Positions 1-5,492 of a stretch of DNA of 5,492 nt are shown in pieces. The position numbers were made by a program, and so were the translations under genes. The notes below the pieces were generated by a model, which was not told the DNA's origin, did not search any database, and was given only the letters and a program-made list of their open reading frames with translations. Source of the DNA: Legionellaceae bacterium (GTDB lineage Bacteria; Pseudomonadota; Gammaproteobacteria; Legionellales; Legionellaceae); assembly GCA_947504795.1 (NCBI GenBank), contig CANNJG010000118.1:1-5492 (forward strand), read 5' to 3'. Numbering within the stretch: the stretch's first letter is position 1; every line of letters starts with the position of its first letter.

Positions 1-1
1 T

Positions 2-238
2 ATTAAAATTCTTTGGGACAACATTGAAGATGAGCATCTTTTCAATTTTAATCAACACATCAACGACGGCCAAGACTTTGGAGATTATGATTATCAATCG
101 ATTATGCATTACTCGTCTGATAATTTCTCTAAAAATGGCAAAGAAACCATTGTACCTCTTGTGCCTGGGGTGACCATTGGTCAGCGAGATCGGTTAAGCG
201 CCAAAGATATTGCAGCGGTGAATGCAATGTATCCATGA
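2..238 (+). CDS. Astacin-family (M12A) zinc metalloprotease, C-terminal fragment
   Basis: This open frame runs in from the left edge and ends at TGA 236-238, leaving 78 visible residues. They match the end of an astacin catalytic domain. Residues 33-37 read SIMHY, the astacin Met-turn, whose Tyr contributes to the zinc site. An FSKNG/TI segment follows at 42-50, IGQR at 59-62, and the closing LSAKDIAAVNAMYP at 65-78. The HExxH zinc-binding helix and any signal peptide would lie upstream, outside the window. Astacins are normally secreted endopeptidases, and bacterial members occur in Legionella and related genera; secretion here is inferred from the family. The protein stops right after the catalytic domain, so no C-terminal accessory domain is present. 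The gene converges on the 291-1742 gene, 52 bases away, and is probably a separate transcription unit. Family assignment is strong; substrate and activity cannot be judged. Confidence 0.9.
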   Translation: MKILWDNIEDEHLFNFNQHINDGQDFGDYDYQSIMHYSSDNFSKNGKETIVPLVPGVTIGQRDRLSAKDIAAVNAMYP

Positions 239-257
239 TACGCCACTTGAATCAATC

Positions 258-273
258 CCCCGCCTTGGCGGGG
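258..273. terminator. GC-rich hairpin between convergent genes, possible bidirectional terminator
   Basis: CCCCGCC (258-264) and GGCGGGG (267-273) are perfect inverted copies around a TT centre, giving a compact hairpin of about six usable G-C pairs with a CTTG loop. It lies 19 bases after the astacin stop and 17 bases beyond the stop of the opposing gene, where a shared terminator would be expected. Neither strand has a T-run after the stem, so it is not a classic intrinsic terminator. It also resembles the core of GC-rich dispersed palindromes common in proteobacterial intergenic regions, which is an equally good reading. Confidence 0.4.
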
Positions 274-290
274 AAGACGTGGGAGACGGA

Positions 291-1742
291 TTACCCAGCA
301 ACTAAGCGGTTAGTTGGGGAAAGCTCATCCGAAATATCCAGCTCTGGTTTAGGCCCATAATTCTCATAAGCCGCATATAAAACACTCAAAACCAACGCTA
401 CTGGCCAACTGATAGTGTACATCCCAACTAATAGCGTTGGGACGAGAGCCGCTTTCGACAGGGTCTTGAAAAACACGATTCGCGCTTCCTGCTGCTCTTT
501 TTGCACACTCGATTCAGTACTATTTATCCTATCATGCGCATAAAACGAGCGCCAATAGGTTGCAAACTCATCCGAACTCAAATAAATGCTAAATCCGATC
601 ATACAGGCTAAAAACCCTATCGGTGCTACGGCAGCAGCGGTAAACGTCATCACGGAGACGAAACCTCCGATAATAATTAAGCAGGCTAAAATTTGAATGA
701 TGAATCTTGCTCGCATTTCCAATTGTTCATCATCCAATTTTAACAGCATCTGAAGATTGATCTCAACAGCATCAAAACTTAAAACCGCGCTTAATGCCTC
801 GAGTTCTTTGCGTTTGTCATACAGCTCCCACTCTTTAAACGCCCACTGCGCACACAACCATGTCAAATCAAACAGAATGGCACACACCATCACTATATTC
901 GCGGTCGCAGCACTCATACCCCATAATTGCGGATAATTAGTCAGTAAATTAATGATCCCCCACACTGTGTCGTTGAGAATATGCGACATACGTCCATAGA
1001 ACTCTCGCAACCCTCGCTCAAGAGGACTAATGGCTTTCTCCGCGTCTGTCGGGTAAGCAACATGCTTGAGAATCATCGCGATATGACTCGTCCAACGTCC
1101 TACAAATAAAAGAACACTTAATGCATTAAAAAACCTTGTTGACGCGGTTAACAGTTCACGATTAATCCGGTATCCAAACAGCGCATTGTTGTCATCAAGA
1201 AGATGGCATTGGGCAGCAATTTCCCATAACATCGTCCAAGATAAGCGCGCGAAAGTAGCAATCAAGCGATAAATATTCAGAAACGATATCCATCCTATCA
1301 CTTTATTAATTTCTTTCGGCGTACGTAATAAATTGCCCCAATCGTTGCCTAGTTTCTTATATTGCCACGAGCCTGGCGCATCTCTCTCAGGCGCTGAAAT
1401 CTCATCCTGATATCGCTTGGCTTCATAGGTATTCCCGGCTAATTCAGCATCGCGATGCAATACATATTTCGTGTGATTTAAATAATAGCGGACACGCGCT
1501 TGTTGCTCGGGAGTCAGAACCGCGTCTTTTAATACTGCACCTAACAATTTGTAATCCAATTCGGCGTTAGGTCGTGATTGAAACGAAAAGGTATAAAATT
1601 CATGATTACTGATAGGTTGGCCTGTCTTGTTTAGGAATAAAAAAACGTCCAAATTAACGTTTGCGTTTGGTTGCGTGTTATTGTTGTAACCTGTATCCAG
1701 TTTTTCTTTATACTGGTTAAACATACTCAATTCTACAGCCAT
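291..1742 (-). CDS. Multi-pass membrane protein of unknown function, candidate Dot/Icm effector
   Basis: I do not recognise a domain in this 483-residue protein. Residues 1-140 are soluble and polar, with an Asn-rich stretch at 19-30. Hydrophobic segments lie near 147-165 (weak), 203-214 (weak), 280-298, 346-366, 367-388 and 430-458 (long enough for a hairpin of two). A charged, helix-prone stretch (about 300-345) separates the central and C-terminal membrane parts. There is no signal peptide. The C-terminal tail is hydrophilic: PELDISDEL at 466-474, then SPTNRLVAG. Acidic residues at -17, -15, -12 and -11 and hydrophobic residues at -4 and -3 resemble Dot/Icm translocation signals. ATG at 1742 is supported by AGGTGA a few bases upstream (1752-1747). 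The gene lies 76 bases after mnmE on the same strand, the position I recall for the Legionella core effector Lpg3000. Homology to it is inferred from location only. A resident inner-membrane protein is the main alternative. Confidence 0.8.
   Translation of the reverse strand: MAVELSMFNQYKEKLDTGYNNNTQPNANVNLDVFLFLNKTGQPISNHEFYTFSFQSRPNAELDYKLLGAVLKDAVLTPEQQARVRYYLNHTKYVLHRDAELAGNTYEAKRYQDEISAPERDAPGSWQYKKLGNDWGNLLRTPKEINKVIGWISFLNIYRLIATFARLSWTMLWEIAAQCHLLDDNNALFGYRINRELLTASTRFFNALSVLLFVGRWTSHIAMILKHVAYPTDAEKAISPLERGLREFYGRMSHILNDTVWGIINLLTNYPQLWGMSAATANIVMVCAILFDLTWLCAQWAFKEWELYDKRKELEALSAVLSFDAVEINLQMLLKLDDEQLEMRARFIIQILACLIIIGGFVSVMTFTAAAVAPIGFLACMIGFSIYLSSDEFATYWRSFYAHDRINSTESSVQKEQQEARIVFFKTLSKAALVPTLLVGMYTISWPVALVLSVLYAAYENYGPKPELDISDELSPTNRLVAG
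294..319. other. Hairpin-forming inverted repeat at the 3' end of the 483-residue gene
   Basis: CAACTAA (299-305) and TTAGTTG (310-316) form a perfect 7-bp stem around the loop GCGG. After a two-base AG bulge on one side, CCC (294-296) can pair with GGG (317-319), giving ten pairs in total. The element covers the last few codons of the minus-strand gene, ending next to its stop codon. It could protect the 3' end of the mRNA or help terminate transcription together with the hairpin at 258-273. No T-run follows, so function is inferred only from position and structure. Confidence 0.4.
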
Positions 1743-1758
1743 AGCATCACCTATCTAT

Positions 1759-1788
1759 AATATAACGAACAATGTGGTAAGGTTGCAG
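1759..1788 (-). promoter_or_regulatory. Possible weak promoter for the 483-residue membrane protein gene
   Basis: The 76-base gap after mnmE holds an AT-rich patch on the minus strand. It offers a -10-like TATATT (1764-1759), with overlapping variants, and a poor -35-like CTGCAA (1788-1783) at 18-base spacing. The patch ends shortly before the ribosome binding site. The gap is much longer than those inside the rnpA-mnmE block, which argues that this gene may have its own promoter. The -35 match is weak and read-through from mnmE is also possible, since I see no terminator after mnmE. Confidence 0.25.
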
Positions 1789-1818
1789 GTTAGCGTCGAT
1801 ATGAATAGCTAACTGCTC

Positions 1819-3153
1819 CTATTTTCCTATACAAAAATTCGAAAAAATCTTCCCCAGCAAATCATCAGAACTAAATTCGCCGGTGATCTCCCCCAAAGCG
1901 AGGTGTGCCAAACGCAGATCTTCGGCCAGCAACTCTCCAGAATGATGCGCTTGCATCCGCTGCAATCCTTGCTGAAGCACTTCTGTTGCACGATCCAATG
2001 CGTCTAAATGACGCCTTCTCGCTAAAAACCGTCCTTCTAAAGGCTGGTAGCCGACACTCTCTTTGATCGCTTGTTTTAATAAGGGCACGCCGTCGCCTGT
2101 TTTCAACGACACATACACGACAGTTCCCTCTCTTTTAGCCTGCCAACCTAATTTATCTATCTTATTATACACTAAAAGCCTTGGGGTTTGCTCATTTATT
2201 GTTGAATTAATTTCCTTTATGGCCTGATCGTCTTGTTCATTGTCAGCGCAGTCGCGCACGATTAAAACACAATCTGCTTGCTCCAATGCCTTGTGAGCAC
2301 GTTTTATCCCTTCCTGCTCGATAATATCTTCAGACATGCGTAATCCGGCTGTGTCTAAGAGACGTAAGGGGATATCATCTAAAAGAATATGTTCTTGCAT
2401 AACATCGCGTGTGGTTCCGGCAAGAGGCGTCACAATGGCAACATCACGCTGGGCTAAACAATTCATTAACGTTGATTTACCGGCATTGGGTCGTCCAGCA
2501 ATCACCACGGTCAAGCCTTCGCGCATAAGAGCGCCTTGCGCGGCTTCGGATCGAATAGCCGCTAGGGTATGTTGGATGTTTTGTAATTGCAATAATACGC
2601 TCCCATCAGAGAGTAAATCTATTTCTTCATCCGGGAAATCGAGCCCTGCCTCCACATACAATCGTAGATGGATAAGTCGCTCATTCAATTGTTGAATACG
2701 CTTAGAGAACTCGCCTTGTAGCGAACGCATCGCCATTTTAGCTGCGGTCATCGAGTCTGCTTGGATCAAATCAGCGACGGCTTCTGCTTGGGTTAAATCC
2801 ATTTTATCATTCAGATAAGCACGCAATGAGAACTCACCGGGCTTAGCTAATTCAGCACCCCAGGCTATCAGGACTTTTAACAGTCTATCTAGGACAATCG
2901 GAGATCCATGACATTGCAGTTCAACAACATCTTCGCCGGTGAAAGAGTGAGGGCTTTTGAAATAAAGGACAAGGCCCTGGTCCAAACATTCATCCTGTTC
3001 TACATAAAAAGAAGAAAATTGCGCTTGTCGAGGGGTAAGATCGATGCGCTTCGTTAAGCGCAAGGCAAGCGCGAGCGCTTGGGGCCCGGATACACGCACG
3101 ATCCCAACGCCACCGCGACCGGGCGGCGTTGCAATGGCTACAATTGTCGTCAC
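1819..3153 (-). CDS. mnmE: tRNA uridine-5-carboxymethylaminomethyl(34) synthesis GTPase MnmE
   Basis: MnmE (TrmE) works in the cytoplasm as a dimer with MnmG. Together they modify carbon 5 of the wobble uridine U34 in certain tRNAs, using a folate-derived one-carbon unit and GTP hydrolysis. The 444 residues are close to the family length of about 450. The N terminus has the conserved [16 protein letters not shown] run (8-23) that opens the folate-binding domain. A helical domain follows, with the G domain inserted in it: P-loop GRPNAGKS (220-227), switch I GTTRD (246-250), DTAG (267-270) and NKID (330-333). The G5 region reads SLKTGDG (349-355), where SAK is usual. The protein ends in CIGK (441-444), with the Cys conserved in this family. 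The GTG start at 3153 is the only start that fits the conserved N terminus. It overlaps the yidC stop by four bases (GTGA) and has no clear Shine-Dalgarno sequence, so translation is probably coupled to yidC. Confidence 0.98.
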   Translation of the reverse strand: MTTIVAIATPPGRGGVGIVRVSGPQALALALRLTKRIDLTPRQAQFSSFYVEQDECLDQGLVLYFKSPHSFTGEDVVELQCHGSPIVLDRLLKVLIAWGAELAKPGEFSLRAYLNDKMDLTQAEAVADLIQADSMTAAKMAMRSLQGEFSKRIQQLNERLIHLRLYVEAGLDFPDEEIDLLSDGSVLLQLQNIQHTLAAIRSEAAQGALMREGLTVVIAGRPNAGKSTLMNCLAQRDVAIVTPLAGTTRDVMQEHILLDDIPLRLLDTAGLRMSEDIIEQEGIKRAHKALEQADCVLIVRDCADNEQDDQAIKEINSTINEQTPRLLVYNKIDKLGWQAKREGTVVYVSLKTGDGVPLLKQAIKESVGYQPLEGRFLARRRHLDALDRATEVLQQGLQRMQAHHSGELLAEDLRLAHLALGEITGEFSSDDLLGKIFSNFCIGK

Positions 3154-4829
3154 TTAGCATGCGCTATTTTCTTAGGCGTAGCGGCATCGCCAAATTTCCG
3201 AGTAATGTACCATTGTTGCAAAATTGACAAGGAGTTATTCACGGTCCAATACAATACCAACCCTGCTGGAAAATTTAAAAATAGAATGGTAAAGACAACC
3301 GGTAAAAACATCATGACTTTAGCTTGCATCGGATCCGGCGGTGCAGGATTTAATTTTTGTTGAATCAACATGGTCAAGCCCATAATAATAGGCAACACAT
3401 GGTAAGGATCTGCTGCGGCTAAATCGGTGATCCAAAGCATAAAGGGTGCATGTCGCAATTCTACACTTTCAATCAATACCCAGTATAAAGCAATGAATAC
3501 CGGAATCTGGATCAGAATAGGCAAGCAGCCGCCTAAAGGATTCACTTTTTCTTGCTTGTATAATTCCATGGTCGCTTGGCTTAACTTGGGTTTATCATCA
3601 CCATAACGTTCACGCAGTGTCGCAATTTTAGGTTGTAAATGACGCATTTTCGCCATCGATTTAAAGCTAGTCGCCTGCAATTTGAAAAACGCCAGTTTAA
3701 TCATTAACGTCACTAAAACAATCGACCAACCCCAATTACCGATCACGGAATGAATAGCCTTCATCACTGAAAACAGAATCTGTGAAATAAACCACAACCA
3801 ACCATAGTCAACGGTTAAATCTAACCCTGGGGCTATGGATTTGAGGACATCGGTTGTCTCTGGCCCGACATATAGCTGAGTTTGGACCGCTTGCGATTGC
3901 TGAGGGGCGACCACGATTGGTGTTGATACTTGACCTATTGTATAGTCGTTCCCGGTTGCACGCGTGTAGAAGCGTTGTGTGCTGCTGGCCGTCGGTATCC
4001 ATGCCGTTAAGAAATAATGCTGCTGCATCGCAACCCAACCGCCGGTAGTCTCTACATCTAGATTGGTTTTGGTCATGTCTTTGAAGGTTAATTTTTTATA
4101 CCGATGCTGGCCAGGTATTGAGTAAGACGCGCCGGTGAACGATCCCATATGAAAAACGCTGGTTTTGTCTTCTTGCGGGGATGATCGCAGTAATTGGGTG
4201 TTCAGGTAGCCGGTCCAAGCATCACTCCCTTGGTTATCGAGATGATACGCGACGTCGATAAGATAACTCCCGCGCTTGAAGGAGAACGTCTTCGTCACCA
4301 CCAAACCTTTTGAGGTTTCGCCCTTGAGGGTCACAACGAGCTGTTCTTGCCCAGCGTTTAACTCATAATTTTTTTCTTGAGTCGTATAAGGGACATCGAG
4401 TGACTGCACGACCTGCTTCTGCAGGACCACCAAGCCGCTATTGGCAACATATTGTGTGGTTGGGTTGTCTTGGAGTAATGTCATCGGCTTACTTTGTAGA
4501 TCGGCAGATTCCGGATAAGCCAACAATTGCGTGTTAACAACATCACCCTGCTTCAAATCAATGGCCAGGTTCAAAACGTCGGTTGTAACGTAGACTCTGG
4601 ACGCGGAGACGTTTTCATTGGCGGCAGATTCTGCGGTAACTGGAATCGTTTCCGCTGTTGACCCTGCTGCTCCAGGCGGCGCGAGAGGATTCGTAACGGA
4701 TTGAGACGTCATCACCCGCGTCTCGACCGGAGTAGCAGGCATTTGCGGATAATCTGTTTGCCAATTCATCCATAAAAAATAACCCATTAGCGCTAACGCG
4801 CCATATAATATTACACGTTTGATATCCAT
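3150..4829 (-). CDS. yidC: Membrane protein insertase YidC
   Basis: YidC inserts and folds inner-membrane proteins, alone or with the Sec translocon. The 559 residues show the full Gram-negative architecture. TM1 (about 5-21) is followed by a linker rich in Ala, Thr and Pro (about 28-75) and a large periplasmic P1 domain up to about 340. The conserved five-helix core follows (about 345-545), with segments near 365-385, 435-455, 475-491, 503-520 and 521-540. The cytoplasmic loop has SMAKMR (391-396) and the hallmark VNPLGGCLP (429-437), and [10 protein letters not shown] (497-506) is also typical. The charged residue of TM2, Arg in E. coli, is Lys378 here, as I recall for Pseudomonas and Legionella proteins. 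A basic C-terminal tail (TPKKIAHAK) fits ribosome contact. ATG 4829 overlaps the yidD stop by one base (TAATG) and has a modest AAAGAGAA upstream (4843-4836), suggesting translational coupling. Confidence 0.98.
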   Translation of the reverse strand: MDIKRVILYGALALMGYFLWMNWQTDYPQMPATPVETRVMTSQSVTNPLAPPGAAGSTAETIPVTAESAANENVSASRVYVTTDVLNLAIDLKQGDVVNTQLLAYPESADLQSKPMTLLQDNPTTQYVANSGLVVLQKQVVQSLDVPYTTQEKNYELNAGQEQLVVTLKGETSKGLVVTKTFSFKRGSYLIDVAYHLDNQGSDAWTGYLNTQLLRSSPQEDKTSVFHMGSFTGASYSIPGQHRYKKLTFKDMTKTNLDVETTGGWVAMQQHYFLTAWIPTASSTQRFYTRATGNDYTIGQVSTPIVVAPQQSQAVQTQLYVGPETTDVLKSIAPGLDLTVDYGWLWFISQILFSVMKAIHSVIGNWGWSIVLVTLMIKLAFFKLQATSFKSMAKMRHLQPKIATLRERYGDDKPKLSQATMELYKQEKVNPLGGCLPILIQIPVFIALYWVLIESVELRHAPFMLWITDLAAADPYHVLPIIMGLTMLIQQKLNPAPPDPMQAKVMMFLPVVFTILFLNFPAGLVLYWTVNNSLSILQQWYITRKFGDAATPKKIAHAK

Positions 4830-5062
4830 TAGTTATTCTCTTTATTAGGTAAAACCGGATCATATCCACCATCAGACCAAGGATGGCAACGTAAGAGTCG
4901 CCCCATAGCCTTCCACAAACCTTTGACCACACCATAATGCGCTATCGCCGACCCAGCGTATTCCGAGCAAGAGGGGTGAAATCGACAACTCATTGGTAAA
5001 AATGGGCTGATAAACCGCTTATAACCCAGAATAAAACTTTGAATTGTCTTGATTAGGGTCAT
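4829..5062 (-). CDS. yidD: Membrane protein insertion efficiency factor YidD
   Basis: YidD is a small protein of the inner face of the membrane that helps YidC-dependent insertion of inner-membrane proteins; its mechanism is not well defined. The 77 residues cover the whole domain. An amphipathic N-terminal segment ([17 protein letters not shown], 7-23) is thought to bind the membrane. The family signature follows: [11 protein letters not shown] (26-36), the helix [18 protein letters not shown] (39-56), then [13 protein letters not shown] (58-70). The three conserved cysteines are at 26, 32 and 59. The tail after DPV is only seven residues long. The ATG at 5062 is preceded by a strong GGGAGG (5077-5072), which lies in the last codons of rnpA. 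The gene starts six bases after the rnpA stop and shares one base with yidC, so it belongs to the same transcript. Confidence 0.97.
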   Translation of the reverse strand: MTLIKTIQSFILGYKRFISPFLPMSCRFHPSCSEYAGSAIAHYGVVKGLWKAMGRLLRCHPWSDGGYDPVLPNKENN

Positions 5063-5068
5063 ATCATT

Positions 5069-5492
5069 TTACCTCCCGTCATCCTGACAGGGACGCGAAG
5101 GTTCTTCCTGATTGGGCGCGTTGCCGCTTTCAGGAGGTCCTTCGCTGCGCTCAGGATGACAGGTCAAACCAAGTTTCAACCAGCTTTTGTGGAGTCCTGC
5201 TAATAAATCAGGATTATCAACTTGACCCACTTTGGATCTCGCCAATACCACAACATCGACCTCAGGCATGTCTTGATTCACTCGAAATGTTTCTCTTAAC
5301 AAGCGTTTTATCCGCGTTCGGTCGTGTGCCTTTGGAATCATTTTCTTTGACAATGCCAAGCCCAAGCGGGCGAACCCTAGAGAATTATCGCGGTATAAAA
5401 GTATAAAATGCGGACTGGCAATTTTCTTGGCTTCTTGAAACACTCGGTCAAATTCGTTTTTTTTCAACAAGCGGCGCGTTCGAGAAAACTCA
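5069..5492 (-). CDS. rnpA: Ribonuclease P protein component, 5' end missing, with repeat-derived C-terminal tail
   Basis: RnpA is the basic protein subunit of RNase P, which helps the catalytic RNA (rnpB) bind and cleave the 5' leader of precursor tRNAs. The frame is open to the right edge, giving 140 visible residues. Reading from the edge: EFSRTRRLLKKNEFDRVF, matching the conserved RnpA start. The TTG at 5470 is therefore not the start, which lies just outside. The body has ARLGLALSKK and AHDRTRIKRLLRETFR, the RNA-binding RNR motif, with Thr where Asn is usual, then VDVVVLARSKVG. The normal domain ends at about LHKSWLKLG, near visible residue 108. The last 32 residues (LTCHPERSEGPPES and onward) are encoded by the palindromic repeat at 5075-5163 and are not family sequence. 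The stop is TAA 5071-5069. In this block rpmH normally lies immediately upstream, here beyond the edge. Confidence 0.96.
   Translation of the reverse strand, partial: EFSRTRRLLKKNEFDRVFQEAKKIASPHFILLYRDNSLGFARLGLALSKKMIPKAHDRTRIKRLLRETFRVNQDMPEVDVVVLARSKVGQVDNPDLLAGLHKSWLKLGLTCHPERSEGPPESGNAPNQEEPSRPCQDDGR
5072..5077 (-). promoter_or_regulatory. Ribosome binding site of yidD, overlapping a repeat stem
   Basis: On the minus strand GGGAGG occupies 5077-5072, nine bases before the yidD ATG. It is also the last Gly-Arg codon pair of rnpA. Its first three G residues can pair with CCU at 5163-5161, at the foot of the 5075-5163 palindrome (two G-C pairs and one G-U), so access by ribosomes could depend on translation through the end of rnpA. 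Confidence 0.6.
5075..5163. repeat. Dispersed-type palindromic repeat inside the 3' end of rnpA
   Basis: The two ends are inverted copies. GTCATCCTGA (5078-5087) pairs with TCAGGATGAC (5151-5160), and the stem extends outward to 5075 and 5163 with one mismatch that becomes G-U in RNA. Inside it lie two more matched blocks: GCGAAGG (5095-5101) with CCTTCGC (5139-5145), and TCCTGA (5106-5111) with TCAGGA (5130-5135). The central loop is 18 bases. The arm reading TCATCCTGAGCGCAGCGAAG on the minus strand matches a motif I know from dispersed repeats in many bacterial genomes; its peptide CHPERSEGP often turns up in spurious or extended proteins. Here the element is read in frame by rnpA. Only one copy is in the window, so its dispersed nature is from recall. 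Confidence 0.8.

Noticed and set aside
1789..1813. Inverted repeat GTTAGC / GCTAAC with a 13-base loop after mnmE, as a terminator
   Set aside because: The stem is only six pairs with a wide loop and no T-run on either strand, within chance expectation.
1743..1818. PmrA- or CpxR-type binding sites before the candidate effector gene
   Set aside because: I looked for tandem TTAA-type or GTAAA-type half sites with the expected spacing in this gap and saw none convincing.
3685..3710. Lys378 of YidC in place of the Arg found in E. coli TM2
   Set aside because: The positive charge is kept, and Lys at this position is, as I recall, normal in Pseudomonas and Legionella YidC, so it is not unusual here.
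4615..4935. A 106-codon open frame on the minus strand across the yidD-yidC junction
   Set aside because: It overlaps two certain genes in another frame and its peptide has no family features. Similar frames at 2336-2695 (+), 3079-3363 (+), 3808-4038 (-) and 3854-4048 (+) were dropped for the same reason.
5307..5318. TTATCCGCG-like word in rnpA as a DnaA box, given the likely nearness of oriC
   Set aside because: It is a single degenerate match inside conserved coding sequence, with no cluster of boxes or AT-rich unwinding region around it.
5069..5470. TTG at 5470 as the start of rnpA
   Set aside because: The same frame continues without a stop to the window edge and encodes FSRTRRLLKKNEF, which matches the conserved RnpA N terminus. 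The start is outside the window.

Overview
The window looks like chromosomal DNA of a gammaproteobacterium, most likely a member of the Legionellales (Legionella, Coxiella, Aquicella, Berkiella and relatives). This rests on the rnpA-yidD-yidC-mnmE gene order, on YidC and RnpA sequences that read like those of Legionella and Pseudomonas relatives, on moderate base composition (about mid-40s % GC by eye), and on a large unrecognised membrane protein directly after mnmE. The genus cannot be fixed from this sequence alone.

Layout, left to right. At 2-238 (+) is the last 78 codons of an astacin-family (M12A) zinc metalloprotease whose start and zinc-binding helix lie beyond the left edge. A 52-base convergent gap (239-290) holds a GC-rich hairpin. 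From 291 to the right edge everything is on the minus strand: a 483-residue multi-pass membrane protein of unknown function (291-1742), mnmE (1819-3153), yidC (3150-4829), yidD (4829-5062) and rnpA (5069 to beyond 5492, its start missing). No stretch over 300 bases lacks a gene. I saw no tRNA, rRNA, CRISPR array, insertion sequence or origin.

The four right-hand genes form the well-known block that lies next to rpmH and, in many bacteria, dnaA/oriC. They are packed tightly: 6 bases separate rnpA from yidD, yidD and yidC share one base, and yidC and mnmE share four. They supply the protein subunit of RNase P (tRNA 5' processing), two factors for inner-membrane protein insertion (YidD, YidC) and a tRNA wobble-uridine modification GTPase (MnmE).

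Two things stand out. First, a palindromic dispersed-type repeat (5075-5163) lies inside the 3' end of rnpA. It is read through in frame and adds a foreign tail of about 32 residues to RnpA, and its RNA stem runs into the ribosome binding site of yidD. Second, the membrane protein after mnmE sits where, as I recall it, the core Dot/Icm effector Lpg3000 lies in Legionella pneumophila, and its C terminus has the layout of a Dot/Icm secretion signal. It is therefore an effector candidate, which a homology search could settle.
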